64,000 nucleotides of DNA from Pelomyxa schiedti (lineage: Eukaryota > Evosea > Pelobiontida > Pelomyxidae). Below the pieces are notes generated by a model, which worked only from the letters and a program-made list of their open reading frames with translations, was not told the origin of the DNA and made no database searches. Below, one piece after another: positions 35,169-47,849 of the stretch; position 1 is the first letter of the stretch; each line of letters opens with the position of its first letter. The stretch spans positions 4,454 through 68,453 of the forward strand of contig JAHLWZ010000518.1 in assembly GCA_020536535.1 (NCBI GenBank). The letters run 5' to 3'. Position numbers and translations under genes: made by a program.

Positions 35169-38065
35169 ATGAGCAGCGAGGCAGCTACCAACACCAAGAA
35201 GAAAAAGACCGTCAGCAAGTCCAAGGTCACTACGTCCTTAACACAGTCAGATCCATGCATGGCGTCTGCAATCTGCGCCACGCCGACGACTGCGGCGACA
35301 CCGGCGATCTCTAATTCGTGTGGCGGCAGTGGTTCCTTCGCGAATATCGCTACGAGTGCTGTTGGCGCTCTTTCATCTGCGATGCATGGCGCTGCTGCTA
35401 CAACGACTACTACAACCGCGACTACGACTATTGCGGGTAATGGTGCTGTTGTTGGGAGTGGCGTGGGAGAAAGGAAAGAAGGAGTTGTGGACTTGGCCAC
35501 TCTCAAGAGCTTCGTGGGCTCCTTTCCGTCCCCCCGTCGTTCTGCTGCAGTCTCTTTGGTTACCAACGCCTTTGGGCTTATTAGTGTGCTTCCTACAATA
35601 CAATTTCTAAATTTTTTTCATATTTATCGCTTATGGGTGAACAGTTGGTGTGGTGCTTTATTTGAATTACTTGTTACTCCAGCCTTTCATAGAGCCTTTA
35701 ATGTGGGCTGTTATTCTAAGTATTCCTCTCCATGCTGTGAAGGTAATTTTCGCTATTCCTGTTTTATGCATGTAACGTTGCCTACAAGACACAACTTCAA
35801 GCCAAGTTGGCAGCACTTCCAGATGATTCTGGGATAAACACCTTAGTTTCCAATATGGCCACGGCACCGTATTGGTTTATTTTTGGACCAGTGCACGATA
35901 TTATTCACGCCTTATTGAGGTGTTATAGAGCTATTCCGTTCGTCTTAAATGCCTTCAAGAATCCTTCTGTGAAAGTAATGTCCCAGCCACAAAATCAAGT
36001 GCCTTGTTTTACAATACTAGGGAGCTATCAATAGAGGGTTGTTCTGGAGAATATATTCTGTTTGGAAACAAATCATGGAATTCATTTCTCCGGAGGATTC
36101 TGCTACTTATTTCCGTTACTTGTTCTGGAGTTTTAGATTGTACCTTGCAATATCGGTAATGGAAATGCTGGGCATGCAGGTTGTTATGGTGATCGCGGGC
36201 ATTGTGGTGGTGTTTGCATTCATGAAGGGCTTTACTGCCTTGTGCCTATCCATGATAAAATTAGTTTTCAGAAAAGTCAACCGCTTATTGAAGGGTATCC
36301 CCGCGGCAGTTCTCGGAGGGTATTCGTATTCCAATCCTATATTCTCTAAAATGAAATACAGACTTCTATGGGCAGTAACATACTTCCCAAGGAAGATTGG
36401 AGGCCGCACTGTCCACTTCCTTAAAGAGAACACAGCTATGGTTTCCTCCTGGGCCATCATCCTCGTTTTCTTCCTTGGGGCCTTTGTTGCATCTTTCTTC
36501 TGTTTGTATCAGGTAACCTGTAGATTTTTTCCCCCATGAAGCCAACAACGTGTGAAGATTGGATCTGAGACATCAACACTCGTCTCCACTTCAGTGCAAC
36601 TCATTGAAAAGACTCTGCCCAAGGAAGTAGGTGAACAATTCTCTTCTTTAGTCCAGTCTGGACTTGAACAGGGCGTACAAATGGGCAGGGGCTGGGTTGA
36701 TCAGCAAGTACTTTCTCATTTTCTATACCTTACACTTACAAGTAATAGATTTCTGCTGTATACCCTGAGGCCAACTCAACTTACTTAATGGATACTGTGT
36801 CCGAATACACGACTGGTATTTATCACAGATTTATGTCTAACTCCACGATGGCAAACGAAACGAAACTGTTTGACCTTCCACCTAAGACTGCTGAAATTGT
36901 TGACTTGCTGTCGAACTCAAGGTTTAGATTTTCCCACCTTCCCCAAGTCTTAGTCATGCAGCGTTCGAGAAGCTGTCAAAGCTGTTCCCGCTGTTTTCTA
37001 TGAGTTGAAGGGCTTAGCAAAGGATCACGTTGAGAAACTCAGTGCACTGAGGGACACATTCCTTGGGGAAACAGTAATTCAGTTATCACCAACCTTGCTC
37101 TTTTTAATTGTATTAAATAGGATGTTATGGAATATGCTCAGACCTTCGGTGCTGCAGCACTAAGCAGTGGAACTGCTGCCATTGGGACTGCTTTCTCAGT
37201 GGTTCAATCTGTAAGTTCCAGTCTTATGGCTGGTATGTAGGAAACTGGGAATTCCGTCTGTAATCTTCACTCAGGATTTGAGACGCTTATGCAATTCTTC
37301 CTTTTCTTTACTGCCCTTTTTGAGCTTTTACAAGCTGACAGGACTTGCTTATCTGTTTTCTCCATTTTCGGGTCCCAGGTATGGGCCTCCCAATCTTATC
37401 GTTTCTCACCTGGAGAAGGACCTTGTGGACTCGATGGAAGAAGTAATGAGTGCAGTTTTTATTTCTACCTCCAAGCTATTTGTCTTCCATTCAATATTTT
37501 CTTGGCTGCTTTTTGGTGCCATGGGTGTTCATCTTCACTACATTTTGGCACTACTTTCGGGGCTCTTTGCCGTACTTCCCTTATTCGACCCGTTATACAT
37601 TTGTTTCATAGGAGCCTTGCAGCTTTTCCTCCAAGTAATTCTTAAACAACAAAAACAATCTGTAACAAGATGCAGGGAAAGCGGATAATGGCTGTTCTGC
37701 TTGTGGTTATTCACTATTATGTCTCTGGTGGAGTTGATGGCTTGATTGTGGACGAAATTCCCGGCACACACTCCATGCTTGTTGGCATTAGCATGGTTAT
37801 GGGATTTGAAGCTTTCGGCAGCAGAGGCGTTTTTGTCGGACCCCTTATCTTCAGTAACAACCCCTGCCCTCATGTATTTCTCTAACTCAGTTTAGGCCTC
37901 CCAGTCATAGCCTATAACTATTTGCAGCGGCAAACAAAGAAGAAGAAGAGCAAAGATAAGGACAAGAAGAAAGAGGATGACCACAAGGAAGAGCCAAAGG
38001 AGGAGGCCAAGGAAGAAAACGAGGCCCCTAAGCAAGAACAAGAGGAGAGCAAGAAGGACAAATAA
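35169..38065 (+). CDS. TMEM245: TMEM245-like multispanning membrane protein (AI-2E/PerM relatives)
   Basis: The N-terminus (about 110 residues) is Thr/Ala/Ser-rich with a Lys patch. It is followed by LKSFVGSFPSPRR and hydrophobic exons. Central exons include VVMVIAGIVVVFAFMKGF and SWAIILVFFLGAFVASFFCL, then an amphipathic region (GSETSTLVSTSVQLIEKTLP). The C-terminal exons, DLVDSMEEVMSAVFISTSKL, FGAMGVHLHYILALLSGLFA, RIMAVLLVVIHYYVSGGVDG and FEAFGSRGVFVGPLIF, follow the conserved end of TMEM245/AI-2E family proteins. A tail of alternating Lys and Glu ends at TAA 38065. About twelve introns were inferred. The transported substrate of this family in eukaryotes is unknown. The location is a cellular membrane. 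Confidence 0.7.
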
Positions 38066-38266
38066 AAGCAAAATCAAGGAAAATACAAAATTTCGGCTTC
38101 CCAAAAAGGCACCCAAGTTACAGTTAGAACAGTTGCATGTCGGCTTATTTTTTTTCCCACTTTCTTTGCTTTCAATCCCCTGCGCCCTCGTTGCTGCCTT
38201 TTTTTTTTCCCTTCGGTGTCTGTCAACACTTTAACCACTATTTCTGATTTATTTTATTTCCACGAC

Positions 38267-41200
38267 ATGGCAACAGAATCAACAACATCAAACACAGTCA
38301 CAGGAGCAAAAACACAAGCAGAAACACAAACACCCACACAACCACAATCAACATCCACTATGGATCTAGATTCACGCTACGACTCACGTAACAGCAAAAA
38401 CGACGCACCAGACGACATCGACAAAACCCGCGACGCCAACGACGCCAGCAAAAACAACACCACCACCACCACGACACCTTTACCTGTACCGGCACCAACA
38501 TCGTCCCTGCCTTCCTCCGCCCCTCTCCCTGCGCCGCCGACGTCGTCGACAACAACGGCAACGGCGGCGTCTTCGTCGGCTTCGCGGCTCCCTACTCACG
38601 GCGCATTTTTGTCCGGGGGTGTGTTTGGGCGCGGCGTGAGCAGGTCGGCGATGCGCAAAAAGGTGTCAACAACGTCGACGCCTCCAATACCGTCGCCGCC
38701 GAGCACTCCTGGAACGCCGACTGCCACTAGTACAACAAGCTGTGGTGGTTCAAGCTCCAATGCTGCCCCGTCTGCAACACAAGGCACTGATGTGGGGAAG
38801 AGTGGCGCTAGTACGGTTAATTCAACACTCACAATTGCGCATTCTGCACTGGCTGTTGACACAACCAATTCATCATCCGTGTCGTCATGCTGTGTTAATT
38901 TGGGAGATGTTGTTCAACAAGGGACACAAAACGGTGGACTCTCCACCACACCACTAATGCCAAATGATCAAATACACACTGAACAAAACCCAAAGGACAC
39001 AGAAACACTCACACCAATACCGACAAACACTGCAAATAGGCCCACTTTGCCAAGCAGTATCACACCCAAAGTCACTCAAAAGCAAAAGCAAAAGCACCAC
39101 CACAGGTCGCGTTCGTCATCACCGCCGCACGGGGCCAAAGGGGAAGAGACACCAAAACACTCACATTCCCGTCATTCGAGGAAGAGAAAGCAATCCAGAT
39201 CCAAGCACCACAGGCGTGATGTATCAACTAGCTCTTCATCGTCTTCAAGCAGCTCGAGCACATACAGTAGTAGTAGCACTGACAGTGCCCATAAAAGAAG
39301 GAAACAACGGCACAGCACAAAGGACGGCAAAGAGAGTAGTAAGAAAAATCGAAAGGAAAAGAGGTACAGTAGTAGCAGCACTAGCAGTGACAGTAGCTCA
39401 TCTTGTAGCAGCTATAGCAGTTCCAGTTCTAGCAGCAGTGACGATAGTAAGGATCACCACAGGAAAAGAAGAGGCAGAAGAAAGGGGGAGTTGGTCTTGT
39501 CCTCTAAACAGAGGGCAAGTGAGAGGCAGCGACACAAGTCACATGATAAGGACACACACAAGGCTGAATCATCCAAAGATAAAAAAAATGTGAAGACCAA
39601 AGAACACCGATCAAAATACAAACACTCTGGTGTGGAGGATAATGACTCTGACTCCAAAAGAAATTTTGATGCTGATTGGCAACCTAGCTCCCAAGTAAGA
39701 AGGCGGATAGAAGAAAGGCTCCAAGAAAAATTATCGAAGTCGAAAGTAGCAAAGCAAGCAGACACAGAAGAACGAGAAATGGGTAAGGACGAGGCCAGAA
39801 GCAAGGAAAAAGAAAGGCTAGAAGCAGAAAAACAGGAGCATGAAGAAGTGGAAAAACAAATACAAGAAAAGGAAAGGAAGAAAAATGAATTGGCTCTCAA
39901 GGCGGAACGAACAAGACAAGCGAAAGAAGAAAAAGAGAGAGAGAGAAGAGAAAAGGTGAGACAGAGAAGATTGCAGAAAATAGAGATGAATCAAGACATA
40001 GTCTCCCAATTGCCTCAAGGTATGAAAAAGCTCATACTGAATAAAACCAATTGTTTCCTTGTGCAGCTACAAACACTGAAGCAATTGAAGAAAGCACTAC
40101 GTGCAACTCCTCCAGTACATGTGCACGGATACAAGAACCCCCAACTCCTCCCACACCACCTGAGGAGCCACTTGATGGTGATCAGGTGACTACCACTTGT
40201 GACAGTGCAGAAGAATCAGTGGAGGTGGGAAGAAAAGACCCAAAGTATTCTCTCTAACAATTTTCTCAGTTCAATAACGCTAAACCAGAGCTCCCCCTGC
40301 CAAGCGTAGAAAAACAGCACCCCTCCGTCACAGAAAATTGAACTCGAACTTGGCTGGGTATAGTCTGGACAAAGTAATCCCCAGTGAATGGAACTTAACA
40401 GAGACAATTAATAATTTTAAAGAAAACTGAGAAAGTCATTGGGTTGGACCTGCAGCAAGAAGGTTCTCCTGCTCAAAACGAAGATTCAGATAGCAACTTC
40501 AGTGATACTAAAAAGAAAATCGGTACCAGGCCCTATCGGTCGCATTCCCGAAAAGTCCCACTTACTCCTCCTTTGACATCATCGACATCAACGTCACCGT
40601 CTCCAGCAACTATAATTCAAACACCAGTACCCTCTGAAGAGCGCGTCGAACTGTCCTCAAATGAAGTTACACTTGACTCTGTTTCTAGTAATGCACCAGT
40701 GAAAAGCCGCGAAGATACCGCTACTGTAAAGCACGGATATGACCACCTTAGAGTTACCAAAAAAGACCAAAAGAATGAACGAGAAACCAAGACTCGAAAA
40801 AGCACCAAGAAGCCGTCCAGAATCACCATGAGGATAACAAGACAAAGTTTAAGGAAGGACAAGAGCTCATCAAAAAGCGTTAAACAAAATGCAGCTTCAA
40901 AGCATGTAACCCTGCCATCCTCCTCTGTTGTGGTTTTTTTTATTTCACCCTAATTTGCCTTTTTGTTAATTCACAAATCGAACAGAAACACAAAAAGAAT
41001 AATGATTTGGGAGTTGTCCCCCCATCTCCTCTTAGTGATACACCTGATACTCAGTATCCCACAAAACCGAGTAAGGGGATCCTTAACACACCACACACAA
41101 AACCCAACAATACCGTCCCAGGTCATCTGAAAGTCAGTATCCATACTAACAGTACTGTAACTGCTGAGCCAATCGAGCCCCTTGCGGATTTTGGCTTATC

Positions 41201-43796
41201 CAAAGATCAATTGAGGATACATTGCCCACCAATCAAACTTATCCTCAAGGGTGAGCCTGATAGTAAGTCTCGGACCAGCTGTGAGACTGAGGAACCTTCT
41301 GAACGCCACAAAGTAGAAGAGACAGTGATGGAGGAAGTAGAGTGTCCTGAATTGCATTCTACCACATCCGAACACCTCAAGGTACATGGAGCGATTGGCC
41401 CGAAATCCACATCTTCATCTGCATACCACACCTCGGTGGCACATGATACCTCACCACCCCCAACTTCGGGTTCTCCCGAAATCCCTTTTACAAATTCACC
41501 TGAACCGCCACCTCTCGATGCATACCTCCCCGATGTTGTACACACACCTCCATCTCCCTCTCCACCGGTCCCTTCTCCCCCAACACACGGCAGGCAACAC
41601 TTGGGAAAGCACTCCCAGTCACGATCACCACGGTCCTCTCCAAAGAAACGGAAGTCCCCACATCTTCGAGCACAAAAGTCGGAAAGCATTGCAAGTCCTC
41701 CCGAAGGAGAAACTTTGTCTCCCGAACCCCCTGTCAATAGCGATGCCTCCCCCTCCCCTGCCATGAAACATCAACCTAGTGAACCTCTACTGGACGCCTC
41801 TGTGGAAAATGTAAAGAAAGCAGTCAGTAAAGAGAAGATACCAGTAGTTCTCACTGGTGCCGATAAGAACAATGGCGATGGAGAGGGTATCCTTGACGAA
41901 CCTATTGTTGATGCAGAAATAGCGGAAATCGAGAATGCGAAGCAAGAACAACAATCTTGTATGAAAATGATAGATAAAAATGACCACCAAAATAATGCTT
42001 GTTTTCAAGGTGGACCAAACACGGGACATGTCGGCCTCAAAACTCGAGACCACAGTAACCACCGACACCACACCACAGGTGGCCGATCCTCTCGTGGTTC
42101 ACGGGGTCGGGTTGTTCCCAGTTAAACACCATTGGATCCGCTAACCATTATGTAATGCAGAAATCATCAGAAGACATATTGGTCTCAGTGGCTCTTCACA
42201 AATGCAAAGAAATTCTGCAGGAGATGATGGAACAGCCAGAGTGCATGCCTTTCAATCAGCCAGTTGATCCCGAGAAACTAAACATCCCTGACTACTTCGA
42301 TTTAATCAAAGAGCCGATGGATTTCGGAACAATCATGGTTTACTGTTCTTCCTTTTAATACCTTTTATAATTTATTTTCCTTTATGGTGAAGGCACATCT
42401 CAATCGTCGAGCATTTTCTTCACCAGGAGAGTTTGCAACCCACATGCACCTGGTGTTTTCAAATGCAATGACATACAATCCACCAGGTCATCCTATCCAC
42501 ACAGTTGCCCAGGCTCTAAAGACCTCATTTGCAAAACAATTCTCCGCTTTGGAAGCAGAAATAGAGAAAGGTTTACCATCTTTTCCAGTAAATCTCACCA
42601 ACAAACACCTAGACCGATCTATGACCCAAACAGATTACGAGAAGGAGATAGAACTAATGTTCAAAGCTGTCCAACAGCTGTCCGCAGAAATTTCTACCAT
42701 TAAACAGACACAAAACACAGAGGAAACACATGAACCAGAGCTTGCTAATACGGCAACAGAGAAAGAGAACCTGGAAAATCAGGACGCAGATGGTGGCAGA
42801 AACTCTGCTGCTAGGCACACTTCTAATCAAGCAAGTTCCAATGATGTGGGGTCTTCAAGCGCAATTCATTCTTCTGCTAAGAGTAACTCTACAACGGAAA
42901 GGCCAAGTTCTCGACCCTTGTCATCTGAAGAGAAGAGGCAATTGAGTCGCCAAATAAACAGGCTGTCTGGAGAAAACTTACCCCAGGTTGTCAAGATCAT
43001 TCAGGATCATATCCCCAGCATGAAGTTGCAAAATACGCTTGCGGAAATGGAAATTGATTTGGATGCGCTCGATACAGGTAATTTCCCAATGCCCTTTTAT
43101 GTTCACCATAACGACTGCCGCACAGACACGCTGCGTGCATTAGAACGGCATGTCATATCTTCCAAGCCTGGCCACGCACCAGCAAGGCCTGCTTCCCGCA
43201 ACGCACAGCACGCATCACCCGCAGTTGCTGCAAGAGCAAGTCCTCCCAATTACCTGAGGGCAATTTTGAACAGTGGCTCACCAGTCATGTTCTTGGTTGT
43301 ACCGCCGCACCTGCAGCCCACTCAGCACCGGCCAGTGCAGCCACAACCAAAGGTGCAACCACAGCAACACCACACACAAGCCCAACCGCAACACCGCCCT
43401 TCACAGCCACCCCATGCAGCACATAACCAGCACCCACACCCACACCCACAGCAGCAGCAGCAACAACATCAGCACCAACACCAGCACCCCCAGCATCAAC
43501 AACCCCAGCAGTCACCACACCCACACCCCCACTCACACTCACAACCACAACACCACCATCACCAACAGACCCACAGCACTGAAACCACAGCAGGCAGTGG
43601 TGTGGCACCCAGCACTAGTGATGCTGTGACAGGCACAGGCACAGGCACAGGATCAGGGACAGGGGGGGGAGGGGGAGGGACGGCAGACATTGTAGGAGTA
43701 AGTGGCAGTAGCAGCAGTGGTGAGGATGGGTCAAGTTCAGAGTCAAGTGATTCTGAAAGCGAACCTGACATCCCACCTCATGAGTTTAATGTTTGA
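38267..43796 (+). CDS. BET-type protein: RS-like N-terminus, one bromodomain, NET domain
   Basis: The chain is about 1,700 residues. The N-terminal half is disordered, with Ser tracts mixed with Arg/Lys/His (38.9-39.5 kb) and then a long charged coiled coil (39.7-40.0 kb, [20 protein letters not shown]). After several short introns a Pro/Ser-rich region leads to the bromodomain: [32 protein letters not shown], then after an intron [20 protein letters not shown] with the acetyl-lysine-binding Asn. The NET domain follows ([40 protein letters not shown]), interrupted by a 48-nt intron. The C-terminus is a His/Gln/Pro-rich stretch, a Gly/Thr repeat and an acidic Ser tail. This is the layout of plant GTE or protist BET proteins, with one bromodomain where animals have two. 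A nuclear chromatin reader is expected. The start at 38267 was preferred over 38216 because the shorter form lacks a hydrophobic leader. Confidence 0.88.
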
Positions 43797-43847
43797 CATT
43801 TACTTAATGGCTAGTTTCAAAACAAAACTTACGAAGCACCGGATTTG

Positions 43848-45583
43848 ATGTACCGCGAACCCTCGGAAACGAAGTCAAAACAAATCAAATTTCCAAGGGG
43901 GATGGACGTAGTTGCACACGCTCCGGTGTCGGACTCGCAGAGTACCGCGGTAGATCCAACAATAACAACAAGCGGTTCGACATCATCGTCGCCTGGATCT
44001 ACGACCGCCACTACGTCCAGCAGCACCAGCGCCAGTGCGTCTGCCGTAAGTGTCAGCGGCGATCGCGCAACGGCGTGGCCGTCGTGGGTCAAGTTTGACT
44101 TCGTGAAACGGCACGAAGAGGCGCTGGGCGAGGCGGCCAACGCCTACGTGCGGAAGTGGCTGGACCAGAAGTGGTTGCCGTCTTTGTGTGCCAACCCTGT
44201 CTATCACTCTTTCTTCAATCACAAGGACATAAGGAAGGCATGCAATTTCCTTTATTTTTCGTTTTTTTTTCTCCTCCCTTTCGATAGCACTCACTGCGTT
44301 TATTTAACGATGGGCAGGAATTCTCTGAGTCCTGGGCAATTTACAAGCAAGTAAAATTAATGCTTGCAAGTATGGCTTTGCCTCCTGGTGTGAGGCTTGT
44401 TCTCTTCGATGTGTGTAGTGGCAAAGGATTTTCTGGGGTCCTGTTAGCACACAAGTTCCCTTCTGCTGATGTGATCATGATTGACAAAGTAAGTGTGCTT
44501 CCCCATTAACTTTTTTCTTACCTAGTACTTTTTTTATCCTCTTGAGAGAACTTCCGAATCAATGCCAAGCACCTTGTGGCCTTACCAAGAGTTAGAATGC
44601 AAGTTATGGATATCTTGAAGGACCCAGAGTTGCTACCTTATTTTGTTTTTGGCTGTTTACCACCAAATAGCATTGGAATACTAACAGGTTTTATTATCAT
44701 GATAAGGCAATTTTTTTTTTTAACTTCACAAGGCATGCATCTGTGCGGACCTCTCTCCAAGAGTTTTATACACTGTTTCAGTGTCGTGGAGCAAATTGCT
44801 AGTATGATTCTTTGCCCTTGTTGCCTGGAGGTAAAGCCCCATTTTTTTGTAAGCTGTCTAACGGTTTTGTAGTCACATAAGAAAAGTGGAATCGCTGCAG
44901 AAGCTCGTAGTCTCAACGTTGACAACTACTTGCATTGGACATCACACCTGCTGCAATCACTTCCGCAAGAATCTCTCCGCACAACTTGCATTCAAGGTTG
45001 GTGTTGAAGAACAGTGAAGATGAGACTAACTCTCACAGATGAACACATCCTTACAATAAAGAACAAAATCATTACTGCCACAAGGTTGAAACTAACGTTC
45101 AACCCAACGCCGCTATCTTCCTTACTATCCAGCATCCAGCAGACTGAATCAACAAAACCACCCAAACAAAAAGCTGTCTGCTTATACAAACTCGCCAGTG
45201 AAGACCCTGATTTCCAAGGAGCTTCAGCAGTAATTGCCAAACGGTTCACATGGTGTGCCATTGATGGGTGCCCAGGCAGGTACACCCTTTCGCCTGGACA
45301 AATAACTGGGAGTGATGGCATTTCCGCCCTCGTTACTGCAGCAGGATTGGACCCCAAAATCACAGTTCAACCGGAAGTTGTTGGCAGCTCAATCAGGGCC
45401 AGGGACCCTGTTACCACTGCCGCATTCATTAACACCACACCGGACAGCACCGCAAGTGCTTCCACACAATCCAACAACTCATATGGGGGATTTATATCCT
45501 ACCGGCACAGTAATGGGTCCTACCTCCACACACTGTGCACGGCTTCAGGCTTTGCTCGCAAGAAGAACCAACTTGGACTCTAA
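43848..45583 (+). CDS. SAM-dependent methyltransferase, TRM13/METTL25-like, with extra C-terminal domain
   Basis: Residues 1-65 are Ser/Thr-rich. From WVKFDFVKRHEEALGEAAN the chain is conserved in appearance. The SAM-binding loop is VLFDVCSGKGFSGVLLA with VIMIDK as the next acidic strand. After introns, RVRMQVMDILKDPELLPYF is followed by the motif GMHLCGPLS and ILCPCCLE, the Cys-rich pattern of the TRM13/METTL25 group (GKHLCG...). The C-terminal about 190 residues (45.0-45.58 kb) form a further domain with RFTWCAIDGCPGRYTLSPGQ and a last block GFISYRHSNGSYLHTLCTAS. I cannot name that domain. The substrate (tRNA or other) is unknown. It starts only 51 bp after the bromodomain gene. About five introns were inferred. 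Confidence 0.7.
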
Positions 45584-45628
45584 TTCCAAACAAACAAAAT
45601 GTCGGGGAAAAAAAGAAGCTATTCACAA

Positions 45629-46141
45629 TCAATTAGCTTGCATTTGAAATGTGCCACTACATCCAGGGAGCGACCACCTTCCTGACATAGTTTTCGCAGT
45701 CCTTTTCCCCGTGTATGAAACAACATGCGTCCGATATGACTTGGCGAAATCGACCTGTCCTCCCCAATTGGTCCCTATCCAGAAGTTAAAAGTGTGGTAA
45801 GTTTGAAACATGTATGAGACAAGGCAGCACGTGAAGAAGGGAAACTTATTGTTGGCTACACAAAACACCGTGTACTACATGCCTTGAATAGTGAAGGTTC
45901 CTATGGAATCGCAGCCGGATCCAGACATGGACCCGTCGGCAGTGTTCTCCACGCACATGAAACTCCAGTTGGACTTTGCTCCATTCTGCTCGTACCACCC
46001 AGACCACTTCACGGCCACTTCCTTCGGCGGCGACGATGACGCCACAGCGACAGGCGTTGTCGGTGTAGTAGTAGGTGGCGGCTGCGTGGTTGTAGTCGTC
46101 GGCGCGGTGCCGGAGTTCTGCCCTCCCATCAACCTACCCAT
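45629..46141 (-). CDS. Small protein with two W/G-rich repeat modules, function unknown
   Basis: The start MGRLMGGQNSG is followed by a Thr/Pro linker. Two related modules come next: VKWSGWYEQNGAKSNWSF ... SGSGCDSIGTFTIQG, then after an intron GTNWGGQVDFAKSYRTHVV and SGRWSLPGCSGTFQMQ. The repeated 'SGxG-(D)-xGTFxI' pattern suggests a compact beta-barrel, possibly lipid- or ligand-binding. This is inferred only from sequence rhythm. There is no signal peptide or membrane segment. The intron border near 45.77-45.87 kb is not settled. The gene lies on the same strand as the glycosyltransferase-like gene and converges with the methyltransferase. Confidence 0.55.
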
Positions 46142-46303
46142 TTTTCGTCTTGTTTTTTTTTTTTTTTTTTGTTTATTGGAAAAAGTTCGTTTATCGGGCC
46201 TCGAATGATATCAAATATGTTGGTGCAGACACATCAACCAAACCCTGTGCGCTTGTTTGTTCCGTGTTTTCGCATTTTACTGAACACCGGTAATTGTTGG
46301 TTG

Positions 46304-47719
46304 TCACTGCTTGGTGCTCCTTGTTCCAATGTGCTCTGCCACACGGTTGCAGTGAGAATCCAGTGGGTCACATGCTTGCCTGTTGCGCCACACGCTCGCG
46401 GTGCAGTGCCCACGGAGGGTGTGGCAGTTGGTCATCTCACACTCAGGGTCTGTTCCGGCAAAGGGGCTGCATAGGGCCAGCCTGGAGCGGTCATACACTG
46501 CAGCGCCATTGGTGTAGCCTCCCCATTGGCACGGCGAGTCCGGGAACGCCTGTGTGTCAAAGCACCTCCTCACAATCACTGTGGTTCTGGCCGATTCCCC
46601 GGGTGGTGATGATTCTGCTTCCGCACTGGAGCCGGTGCCGTTGTAGTTGGTGGTGTTGTAAGTGATGCTAGTGTGGATGGGTTGATTAGTATGTTGCGGA
46701 GTAAGGGTAATCATGGTGGGGTCTTGGGAATTGACGGAGGCAGTCAAGTTGATCACCTGTTTCGTTGCGTACCACTCTCTTTCACCTCGCAGCAACACCC
46801 CCGTGAGATTGGAATCTGTGTGAAGGATGGCTATGGCTTCTTCAATAAACTTTGACTGTTGGATCGTCTCTTCTATGCCAGGAATTATTTCCCAGTCTTC
46901 TTCCATTGAGGCAAGGTACGGTGCAGTGCACATCCCAAAGAACGCCACTGTGTACCGTTAATTGGAAACGATAAAAGCACGTCAGTTTCATACAATTGAA
47001 AGGCCAGGAAAATCCCATCGGTTTTGGAGCAACTGCCCTTGCATCAAACTATGCCAATAAGAAAAAGCCAGTCAATAGTAAAATCAACAAGGAATGTCAG
47101 GATAATATGCCATCATTACCTCATACTGATGAGCCAGTTTGTCGATAACCTGGGAGTTTGTGGCCTGATCTACCCACACAAGCTCATAAGGGAGTGACTC
47201 GTGCACTTCCATGTGCCTCACTATTCCCCACACGGTCCTGTTCAAGTACTCTGGCCTCTGGTTGGATATCACCACAATGCACACCACCGGGTCCCCGCTC
47301 CTCTTCGCTCTCGTTATAATCGGCTTATTCCCCTCAATCCCACCCACAATTTGTTCCCCCTCTCTGTGGCAAGTTCCTGTCACCACCTCTCCTCCCGCTA
47401 CTTGCGCTCTCTCTTCTGATGTTGGTGATGCATCCGGCGCTGTCGTATCTAGTGCTGGTGCATCGATTGCGAGGGGCTGATGCAACACCGTGGTGACTGT
47501 AGTCGTGGTGGTCGTAGTTGTGGTTTTGGCTGCTGCAGCCACTTGCTCCTGTTGCTGGTACGTGAATGACGTGAGATCTGATGCGACTACGCTGTCGGTG
47601 TTGTAGGCGAGATGCCAGTTGCTGAGAGATGGAAATGACAAGTAGACGAGCGACGCGAAGATCATGGCGACAAGACCAACTACCGCACCAACTGCACACA
47701 CCGTAAACTTGTCCATCAT
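46304..47719 (-). CDS. Type II membrane glycosyltransferase-like protein
   Basis: The N-terminus is a signal anchor (VGAVVGLVAMIFASLVYLSF), then a Thr/Ala-rich stem containing a run of Thr codons. The catalytic region reads DPVVCIVVISNQRPEYLNRT, PYELVWVDQAT and, after two short introns, APKPMGFSWPFNLAFFGMCT, ASMEEDWEIIPGIEE and GVLLRGEREWY. The layout, with a nucleotide-binding first strand, an acidic 'EEDW' where metal-binding DxD/EDDW is usual, and GYTNGAAVYDRSRL downstream, resembles GT-A fold transferases. The C-terminal part is Cys-rich. It is probably a Golgi lumenal enzyme. The family number and the sugar are unknown. The first intron join (HQYE to FDARAVAPKP) is well supported, and the 3' end rests on a single open frame. 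Confidence 0.65.
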
Positions 47720-47849
47720 ATGTTGTTTTGTTTGTCTTTGTGATTCACATAGCGAAGCTCTTCACGCCCCGCAAGGCGCCGGGTTTTGACTCTTTTTCGA
47801 AGTGACATCTTCTGTGAATACTTTCCAGGCGTGTGGAACTGCTGCCTAG

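Noticed and set aside
43285-43608. Minus-strand Val/Gly-rich frame
   Set aside because: It is the shadow of the His/Gln/Pro tract of the bromodomain protein.
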